DNA of 23,880 bases from a virus. This document shows, in pieces, positions 8,144 through 15,100 of this stretch. Position 1 is the first letter of the stretch. Each line of letters opens with the position of its first letter. The stretch covers positions 1 to 23,880 of the IMG/VR virus record IMGVR_UViG_3300028840_000875; one strand, given 5' to 3'. The position numbers and the translations under genes were made by a program. The notes beneath the pieces were generated by a model. The model was not told where the DNA came from. It did not search any database and saw nothing but the letters and a program-made list of their open reading frames with translations.

Positions 8144-8719
8144 ATGAAGCCTACAAAGCTCGACAAATTAAAATGTTATACACATGTATGTCTGTTACTA
8201 TTAATAGATTTATTCCGTATTGTCTCAGCTCCATTCATGTACATTATATATTACAGATTCTATAGAAAAGAATTATTCGGACGACGTAATGCTGAGGGCT
8301 TGTCTCCTTGGCATAAATTTGTATGGCTATATGCTGACATGGAAGAGCTGCCACATTGGGCAGGAAAGCCTACATTCTATAATTGTTGGAAATATTCAGC
8401 CATACGCAATCCCATGTTCAATCTATGCCTCACATCTTCGCTGTACAATATAAAAGGATTTACACATTGTTATGTGCAATTTGACACACGGGATAAAACT
8501 CGCTATGCTACATCCGACGGCGTAGGAAAGCAATATTATGGCAGCGTAATGGTGTGGTATTATAGCGAAGAACGTAAACGCTGGGTATTTATTTGGGAAC
8601 GAGCTAATGAAAACGTCTATCAATATTTTGGCTACGTCGGATTGCTTGATAGGAAATTTGAAAGACTAAGCGCACGCTTTGAGCTTGCATTTAGAAAGAA
8701 CACAACGCCACGGCAATAG
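8144..8719 (+). CDS. Small membrane-anchored phage protein, unknown function
   Basis: 191 residues, starting one base after the previous stop, so translation is probably coupled. The N-terminus has a short basic stretch and then a hydrophobic segment (about residues 11-37, with Pro30) that should anchor it in the membrane. The rest is rich in Trp, Tyr, Phe and Arg, including Trp-His-Lys-Phe-Val-Trp-Leu-Tyr (56-63) and Ile-Arg-Asn-Pro-Met-Phe-Asn-Leu (87-94). The layout (N-terminal membrane segment, aromatic region, Arg-Asn-Pro motif) reminds me of a widespread small phage protein family of unknown function (DUF7338-like), but I cannot confirm that. It sits between two receptor-binding genes although nothing in it looks like a fibre. 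A role in the infected cell's envelope (lysis accessory or exclusion) is possible but unsupported. Confidence 0.7.
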   Translation: MKPTKLDKLKCYTHVCLLLLIDLFRIVSAPFMYIIYYRFYRKELFGRRNAEGLSPWHKFVWLYADMEELPHWAGKPTFYNCWKYSAIRNPMFNLCLTSSLYNIKGFTHCYVQFDTRDKTRYATSDGVGKQYYGSVMVWYYSEERKRWVFIWERANENVYQYFGYVGLLDRKFERLSARFELAFRKNTTPRQ

Positions 8720-8740
8720 CCGAATAAAAGAAAGGAACGC

Positions 8741-8766
8741 CGGAGTTGAAATGGGTTCAACTTCCG
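8741..8766 (+). promoter_or_regulatory. RNA hairpin in the leader of the second S74 gene
   Basis: CGGAGTTGAA (8741-8750), loop ATGGG, and TTCAACTTCCG (8756-8766) form ten pairs with a single bulged T. No T run follows, so it is not a standard terminator. It lies in the 90-base gap before the ATG at 8810, whose ribosome binding site is the AAAGGAAAGG at 8795-8804. It could be an mRNA-stabilising or processing element. Confidence 0.6.
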
Positions 8767-8809
8767 CGCACAAGCCACAGCAACAGCTGATTCAAGAAAG
8801 GAAAGGCTT

Positions 8810-10531
8810 ATGTTAATTAAGGGACTTCTTAAATTAGTTACAGGAATATTCTTAAAGGAACGTTCTAGTACACCGCCTACACCAAGTGCAGGAGAAAAGC
8901 TCCTGTATGCTAAAGACGACGGGAAAGTGTATACACTCGACAGCACAGGTAAAGAATCAAGTATTGGTTCAGGACTTGTACTTGTCAGCCTAGACCACAC
9001 AGATGACGCAGGTTCTGGCTACAACACAACGGAACAAGAACATTACCTATGCGACACCTCTGGTGGAACATTTACAGTTAATTTGCCTGCTGGAGACGAA
9101 GGCTTTAAAATTAGATTTAGTGACGCTGGTAATGCATGGGCTACAAACAATTTGACAATTAGCCCTGCGGCTGGAGAGACAATTGATGGCTATGCTGCGG
9201 ACGAGGATTTAGTATTAGACGTAAATAGAAGCTGGGTGCAGCTGAATTGGGACAATGACAATAGTGTGTGGTTAGTTGATACGCTGGCAACACAAGATGT
9301 TATTCAGCAATCAGACGCAAGTGTAACGGATAATACATTGCCAAGATATGATGGAACAACAGGACAATTGATACAAGGCAGTGGGATTGTTGTAGCTGAC
9401 ACAACAAACAATGTTTCAGGCATGGGAACATTAAGTTGTGGGGCTATAACAAGTACGGGGAGTAGTACGTTTGGCGACACAGCAGGAGGAACCGCACAAA
9501 GGATGTATGGTAAAGACGCTAGCGGAAATATAGACTTACCATCAGTAATCACATCTAGTGCATCTGGAGCTGGAGGAACCTCTTTATACACTATAATCGA
9601 CCATACAAACTCGTGGTGTGGGTTTAGGGCTACTGGAAACACAGGAGCAGCTAAAGAGCTTAGATTTTATGCAGGTACAAGTAACGTAGGTGGTCATTCT
9701 TCAACAGGAGCTTGGACGCTTGGACTAGCATCAAACAGAGCAGTTATTAATCAAACAACAAATACAACAGCAATAAATAGCAATGCTTACTATTCAGGAT
9801 TTTCAGAGTATCGAAGCGATACCACAAGAGCGGGAGCATGTTTAATCGTAAACGCACCAGCTAGTGACGGAGGAAATGTTTATGAGTTTTGCGTTAACAA
9901 GGACGGAGAAGCTACAAACGCACCTCATACAGTGATAGGTTCAGCTACGCCACTAGGAGCTTGGACGCTTGGGCCTAGCAGCGATGCTAATACATTAACA
10001 CACCCTGTATATGGTCGCATAGCATCTCGTACAAGTACGACTGGTAACTACTTTTATTGCAAAACCTCGACAACGACAGATGCCATACTGAGAATGTTTT
10101 CAGATGTTAGTGGTACAGAAGTATTAAAATTTAGAGTGGAGGCTGACGGTGACGTAATTTCAGCTACAAACTCATACACTTCCGACGAAAGAGCTAAAAA
10201 ACTAATAAGAGCAATTCCGTATGGGCTTAACGAAATAATGCAATTAAATCCATCAGGCTTTAGATGGAACCACGAAGACGATGATGCTATAGAAAGCTTC
10301 TCCGTTGCAACAGCTCAGAATTTAGAGCAAGTAATGCCAGAGATGGTGAGAGACGATGGCCTTGAATATATAGATGAAAATGGAGAAACAAAGCAGTATA
10401 AGGCTATTTATGACAAAGAAGTGATGGCTGTTATGGTGAAGGCAATACAAGAGCTAAACGCAAAACACGAAGCTGTTGTTGCTGAATTACGAGCGGAAAT
10501 AGAACTGTTGAAAAATCCACTACAACAATAA
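8810..10531 (+). CDS. Second tail fibre/spike with C-terminal Peptidase_S74 chaperone
   Basis: 573 residues. A basic hydrophobic N-terminus is followed by a Pro-Pro-Thr-Pro-Ser-Ala-Gly-Glu-Lys-Leu-Leu-Tyr motif (from about residue 22), a type seen at phage fibre N-termini. A beta domain with a Phe-Thr-Val-Asn-Leu-Pro-Ala motif lies at about 60-165. A module like those of the gene at 6937 starts at Asn175 and includes Asn-Asn-Val-Ser-Gly-Met-Gly-Thr. Two Gly-Ala-Trp-Thr-Leu-Gly elements occur in the middle. The C-terminal S74 domain shows Ser458-Asp-Glu-Arg-Ala-Lys463, the expected Ser/Lys dyad, and ends in a coiled coil; self-cleavage would leave about 457 residues. The two S74 proteins differ in their N-terminal ends and chaperones but share central modules, suggesting two spikes or branches on one virion. 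No enzymatic domain is recognised. Confidence 0.93.
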   Translation: MLIKGLLKLVTGIFLKERSSTPPTPSAGEKLLYAKDDGKVYTLDSTGKESSIGSGLVLVSLDHTDDAGSGYNTTEQEHYLCDTSGGTFTVNLPAGDEGFKIRFSDAGNAWATNNLTISPAAGETIDGYAADEDLVLDVNRSWVQLNWDNDNSVWLVDTLATQDVIQQSDASVTDNTLPRYDGTTGQLIQGSGIVVADTTNNVSGMGTLSCGAITSTGSSTFGDTAGGTAQRMYGKDASGNIDLPSVITSSASGAGGTSLYTIIDHTNSWCGFRATGNTGAAKELRFYAGTSNVGGHSSTGAWTLGLASNRAVINQTTNTTAINSNAYYSGFSEYRSDTTRAGACLIVNAPASDGGNVYEFCVNKDGEATNAPHTVIGSATPLGAWTLGPSSDANTLTHPVYGRIASRTSTTGNYFYCKTSTTTDAILRMFSDVSGTEVLKFRVEADGDVISATNSYTSDERAKKLIRAIPYGLNEIMQLNPSGFRWNHEDDDAIESFSVATAQNLEQVMPEMVRDDGLEYIDENGETKQYKAIYDKEVMAVMVKAIQELNAKHEAVVAELRAEIELLKNPLQQ

Positions 10532-10544
10532 CGGCAGATGTACG

Positions 10545-10574
10545 TTGGACTTATGTTCGAGATTGTTGTATACT
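10545..10574 (+). promoter_or_regulatory. Possible promoter for the holin-like and tail genes
   Basis: TTGGAC (10545-10550) and TATACT (10569-10574) are separated by 18 bases, in the 106-base gap between the second S74 gene and the small membrane protein. The -35 match is weak (three of six) and the -10 match is good. Position after the fibre cassette and before a new functional group supports it; sequence evidence alone is modest. Confidence 0.42.
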
Positions 10575-10589
10575 ATATACACACTAACA

Positions 10590-10611
10590 GGGCCAGTAGA
10601 ATTGCTGGCTC
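10590..10611 (+). promoter_or_regulatory. Hairpin in the leader of the holin-like gene
   Basis: GGGCCAG (10590-10596) and CTGGCTC (10605-10611) form seven pairs (one G-T) around an eight-base loop. No T run follows, so a terminator is unlikely. It would lie close to the 5' end of a transcript from the promoter-like element at 10545-10574. Confidence 0.5.
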
Positions 10612-10637
10612 AACAAATATCAACTAAGGGAGAGAAC

Positions 10638-10856
10638 ATGGACAAGGATTGTGCAAGGACGCATAAGAAACTCGACAAAATTCAGGATGATATCCATGAG
10701 ATTAAATTAGATGTGCAAAAGAATACACTAGACATCATGTATCACATCAAAAGAACCAACCTCCTTGAATCACGAATGAAAATGTTTTATTTAAAAGAAA
10801 TCAGTATTTTATTAACATTAGTGGCTTTAGCCGCAAAATTATTAGGCTTATATTAG
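10638..10856 (+). CDS. Holin/XhlA-like small membrane protein
   Basis: 72 residues. I place the start at the ATG at 10638, preceded by AAGGGAGAG, rather than at the TTG at 10545, which has no binding site and overlaps a promoter-like element. Residues about 10-45 form a heptad-like amphipathic helix (Leu12, Ile15, Ile19, Ile22, Val26) followed by Tyr-His-Ile-Lys-Arg-Thr-Asn-Leu-Leu-Glu, close to the His-Ile-Arg-Arg-Thr-Glu pattern common in small phage proteins with this layout. Residues 55-71 form a single C-terminal membrane segment. This architecture (cytoplasmic coiled coil, C-terminal anchor) is that of XhlA-type haemolysin/holin-associated proteins. A lysis role is therefore plausible, but no endolysin lies beside it in the window, so a structural or other membrane role remains open. 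Confidence 0.6.
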   Translation: MDKDCARTHKKLDKIQDDIHEIKLDVQKNTLDIMYHIKRTNLLESRMKMFYLKEISILLTLVALAAKLLGLY

Positions 10857-10868
10857 AAAGGAAACAAA

Positions 10869-11129
10869 ATGCCAATAGATATGTCAGCCCCGATGAGCGA
10901 AGAAGAAATGAGTGCCATGGAAGATGTGCCTATGGAAGAGGAAGCGTTAGAAGAAGAAGCTGTTCCCGGCGGCGAGCTTGGAGACATGACACTTGCAGAT
11001 GTTGCAGCTAAAATAGCCGAAGGCTCTATGACAATAGACGAAGTGATTGGCTTTTTACAACCAGAAGAAATGCCTACAGCCCCCGGAGCAGAGGAAATGG
11101 CTATGGGCGGCCCAGAAGAACTAATGTAA
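10869..11129 (+). CDS. Highly acidic Met-rich small protein, unknown function
   Basis: 86 residues with a good site (AAAGGAAA) before the ATG. About 24 of the residues are Glu or Asp against one Lys and no Arg, and 12 are Met. The N-terminal 40 residues and the last 20 are low-complexity Glu/Met/Pro/Gly. Between them one helix pair is likely (Met-Thr-Leu-Ala-Asp-Val-Ala-Ala-Lys-Ile-Ala-Glu-Gly, then Met-Thr-Ile-Asp-Glu-Val-Ile-Gly-Phe-Leu). It stands just before the neck adaptor gene. I recognise no family. The coding call is supported by the tight spacing, the binding site and the non-random composition. An assembly chaperone or DNA-mimic role would fit the charge but is speculation. Confidence 0.72.
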   Translation: MPIDMSAPMSEEEMSAMEDVPMEEEALEEEAVPGGELGDMTLADVAAKIAEGSMTIDEVIGFLQPEEMPTAPGAEEMAMGGPEELM

Positions 11130-11147
11130 TTAAAAAGGAATAGGCTC

Positions 11148-12143
11148 ATGGCAAGAAGACAGCTTGTATCAGATTTAATTAAAGATGTGCGAGTGGACAC
11201 AAACGAGGAATCCGAAGTGAGCCTTGAGGATAATGATATTCTTGCAATGCTCAACAGAGGACAAGAAATAGCAACAGACATACTTGCTAAGCAATATCCC
11301 GACCCACTCCTTAAAACAACAACATACAATATATCAACAGACGGCCCGATGTTTGACATCCCAAAAGACGCCTATTCACAACGTATTCAACAAGTGCGTG
11401 TGTATAGAAACGGGCTAAATTATTATGATGTTATTCCACGCTTTTCTTATAGAGAAGCAGGTAAAGTGGATAGAGGTGGTGCTGCTGGTCATCCTTGTGG
11501 TTGGCTTGTAGAATCCCATCAATGGAGATTTGCTCCTAAATTGATTCAAGGATATAGCACGGCTGAAGTGTATTATATTGTAGAACCTCCTGAATTAGTA
11601 ATTGAAGATGGACGTATTACAAGTATAAACGAATCAAGTGGCTACGTGTATATTAATGCTCTTAGAGACGATACAGAATTAAGCCAGCAAATTGATAGCT
11701 TCGATAGCTATGTAAATATAATAGATGGACAAACAGGCGTTATTAAAGGCTCCTTGCAAATTAAATCTATTGATGATACAAAAATTTCATTTAGAAATAC
11801 ACCAGTGAGAACATCTGTATACGGCAGGGATGTAACAGGTGCTACAGATATAGCGGATTTAAACATTTCAGAAGATGATTATATTTGCTCTATTAAAGGC
11901 TCTTGTATTCCATTCCTTAAAAATCCATTAGCTCCTTTGTTAGTGGAATATGCTGTATTACGAATCAGACAACGTAATTTAGATCCTTCAGATTTAGAAG
12001 CCCAGATATACACAAAAATGGAAAAAGAATTTGGTGGTCTTTGGTCTGGACGAGAAGTGAAAAGTAGAATAGCAAGAACAAACAGAAACTTCGGCTCTAG
12101 GGCTGGGGCACAGTATTTTAGACGAAACAGAAAAACTTATTAA
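11148..12143 (+). CDS. Neck / tail adaptor-like protein
   Basis: 331 residues. The N-terminal helical region (about 1-50, with Leu-Glu-Asp-Asn-Asp-Ile-Leu-Ala-Met-Leu-Asn-Arg-Gly-Gln) followed by a Pro/Tyr-containing beta region resembles proteins that sit under the portal in short-tailed phages (T7 gp11 / head-tail adaptor type). A strand-rich middle (about 145-235) looks like an insertion. The C-terminal helix (Pro-Leu-Leu-Val-Glu-Tyr-Ala-Val-Leu-Arg) and the basic tail (Arg-Arg-Asn-Arg-Lys) fit packing against portal and DNA. The very next gene is nozzle-like, as in T7 (gp11-gp12), which supports the call. Family membership is inferred from layout and general sequence character. Confidence 0.6.
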   Translation: MARRQLVSDLIKDVRVDTNEESEVSLEDNDILAMLNRGQEIATDILAKQYPDPLLKTTTYNISTDGPMFDIPKDAYSQRIQQVRVYRNGLNYYDVIPRFSYREAGKVDRGGAAGHPCGWLVESHQWRFAPKLIQGYSTAEVYYIVEPPELVIEDGRITSINESSGYVYINALRDDTELSQQIDSFDSYVNIIDGQTGVIKGSLQIKSIDDTKISFRNTPVRTSVYGRDVTGATDIADLNISEDDYICSIKGSCIPFLKNPLAPLLVEYAVLRIRQRNLDPSDLEAQIYTKMEKEFGGLWSGREVKSRIARTNRNFGSRAGAQYFRRNRKTY

Positions 12144-12161
12144 TAAACGAGGCACACAACA

Positions 12162-15100
12162 ATGGCTGTTGAAAAAAGCTCGCTAATTGAAAATAAATTC
12201 CACAGAGGGATAGACGCACATTCCTCTGAAGATAATTTAGCTAACGGCCATGTAGCCGATGCTATTAATATGGATGCTAAATCAGCAGGACAAATAGAAA
12301 AACGAAATGGATATGCAGCATCGTATGGTAACTTGCCGTTGTATGTTCAGCAATACGAAGCTAAAATAACTGGCAGCGAGATAGTACTGACACTAGATAG
12401 TAGTATAGACTTATTAGCCACTGGAGCAGAGTGGACACCAACCCCTTTACTTGTATACGGTACAGTGTATGGTACAGCAGGAAACTTACTCCCGTTTTCA
12501 GAAGCTTTAGGAATTAAATATCAGTGGTATTCAGAAGATAAAATAACAGTGACAGGAGCCAACGAGATAACAATTGCAACAGCGTCTACTGTGAGTGCGG
12601 ATTTAACCAACACTAACACCTTCCTATGGGTGTATGGAATAAACAACATACCAAGCTATCCTGCTGTAGAAGGAACAAGACTTGGCTGGGTGAATCATAT
12701 AGACGGCTACAAAACACCCGAACAATTAAGACTGATAGCAGGAATGCATGGACATTTGTTCTACTCAGCTGATAGTGTGGATAGCGCATCAATTCCAAGT
12801 TGGTCAGTGAATAATACGTGGACAGTATTTTCTGAAGTGGATTTGTGCCCAAGCTTTCGTAACTCTACAGAAACAGCCGGAGACAACTACTATTTAAACA
12901 GCCTATCCCTCGGAGGATTTGCACGAGTAGAATCAATCGAATGGGTGAGTGGCAATACACAAAGAGTGACAATAAGAGGAACAACAACACTAGGAGCTGG
13001 TACACCAATAGACAGCACGTATAGCACATTGAAAGTACAAAAAGCTGGATATACAAAGAATGAAGGAACATTCAACGTCTCTGCTGTAAATTTAGCCGCA
13101 GGTGTATTGACAATTGATATCACCAATCCTAATGTAGATAGTGCAGATTGGAACGAATCTGACTCGTCTGCACAGGCAGGAAGCTTCACAAGACTTATTC
13201 CCACAACAAGTTCCTCACCCTATTCTTATGAAGCAGGGGACAAGCTACAAGGCGGAGATATACCTGAAGATGTAAATTTAGAGATGGTTGGTGATTTAGG
13301 CTCACCAGTTAACGTGATTGTAGATAACGTAACAGAAGCCTTCACCTTATCTGCTAGTTCTAAAGCATACACACTATCCGAAAACGACGTCCTCACTGTA
13401 CTCTTTACACAAAACATTGTCGTAGGAGACACTGTATCCGTAGGCTCCTCTGGCAGACTATTCAAAGTTACAGCAATGGATACTGGTCGAAACGAAGTGA
13501 CACTAGACTCAGACGTAGAAGTGCTGTCTGACACAGATAGTGTAACAGTGGTGGGCAGATGGCTTCCTATTCCTTCTCCTGAAAACTACACAAAGCCGTT
13601 TTCAACAAGCTCAGAATCAGCCCAAGAAATAATTAGAAGTGTTGTTGCATCCGATTGCATGTTCCTAACAAGTGGAGAAGACGCAATTATAAAATATGAC
13701 GGTGTACAACAGTATAAAGCTGGGCTTCCTGATTGGCAGCCTCATGCATTTATTTCTGTGGAACCTGATAGTTCTGGTATATTTATTCCTATATCTACCA
13801 AGTCCGTAACCGTAACTGGCACTTCTGGTAATTCTTATGTAACATTTGGGACAGCAGCAGATGCATACTCATTTGCTGTTGGAGATATTGTCACTTTGGC
13901 TGGAAACTCTGGAACATTTACAATAACAGATCTGCAAGTTATCAGCTCTACATACTATGCCTATTTTAACACAACACTAAATGCTAATGTATCATCAGGC
14001 GCAATGACAGAGGCAACACAAGCCGTCTATCGCTACTACTACAGACTAAATGCAATAGACAATCAAGGGAACATTGTCGCATCAGCCGTAGCACATTCCG
14101 AAGATTTGACTGTGGAGTTGACAGAGTCCTCTTTTGTACATCACAGAATCCTCCAACCACCTGTAGATAATTCATATGATTATGCTAAATGGACTGTCGA
14201 CGTTTATAGAACAAAGACAAACGGAACAACATTCTATCAAGTAACTAAAATACCCCTTGAAGCAGACGCATCGGTTGTTTACATAGACTTTACAGACAAT
14301 CAAGCCGACGATGTTATTGGCTCTCTTGACCCAGTAAGTTCTGCATTAAAAGGAGAGGAGCTTGGTGTTTCATGGAAATCTCCCCAAATAGCCAAATATC
14401 ACACAGCTTTAGGAAATAGCTTAATTCAAGCAAACATAACAACAAAAGCCACAGCAAATATTGTATACGATTCTTCTGTCATTTCATCTGGCTTCTTAGA
14501 CCTATCCTTAACACTAGGGACAAGCCCTTCAGATTTACAAGTAAAAAGCGAGGATGTATCCACACCTATCAGTATTTCAAACATCACGTATGCGGCAGGA
14601 ACACTAACAATCACATCTGCAGCACACGGCATCGCTGACCAAGATTTCACTTCCGTTATTTATTTAGTGTACTTAGGAAAGAACACTGCCACGACAGCTC
14701 CTGATATGAGGTATGCTGGTTGGTATCGTGTAACAGCAAGAAATAGCACAACAGAGATAGAAGTGGAATGCCCATTCACGCCAGCAAGCGGAGCATTTAG
14801 CGCAGCAAACGATGTAGACACGTTAGTTGTCGGCGAGGATAGAGTGCTTCCTGTTATCGGAAACATATCTACAACAGATTATGACAAGTTTGTTCAGACA
14901 AAAGACATGACAGGCGGCCTTCTAAGCTATCAAGCAATGTTTGCTCGTTCAGCGGCAAGAGCTTTAAACTGGGCTAGCGCAAGTGGATATTTTCCTGAAT
15001 TTGAGGGATTAGTTGCTAAGGCTGGTAATCTGTATAGCCCTGCGGAAATTATTATAGAAACAGAATCAGAGATAGCAATTGCTGTAGGCTCCAACTCTGC

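Larger units (their letters stand above)
7623..9972 (+). repeat. Three dispersed identical 18-bp copies in the two S74 genes
   Basis: AGGAGCTTGGACGCTTGG occurs exactly at 7623-7640, 9706-9723 and 9955-9972, each time encoding the Gly-Ala-Trp-Thr-Leu-Gly element. The feature span runs from first to last copy; the DNA between copies is unique. Identity at the DNA level, including synonymous positions, suggests recent duplication or recombination between spike modules. Confidence 0.9.

Noticed and set aside
8741-8766. The hairpin before the second S74 gene as a terminator
   Set aside because: It has a good stem but no following T run; the next bases are CGCACAAGCC.
3187-10531. Diversity-generating retroelement acting on the fibre genes
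   Set aside because: No reverse transcriptase gene is in the window and I saw no template/variable repeat pair with adenine-specific differences. The repeats found are ordinary fibre shaft units.
10545-10637. Longer form of the holin-like protein starting at the TTG at 10545
   Set aside because: There is no Shine-Dalgarno before it, the added residues resemble no family, and the region looks like a promoter and leader. The ATG at 10638 has a clear site.
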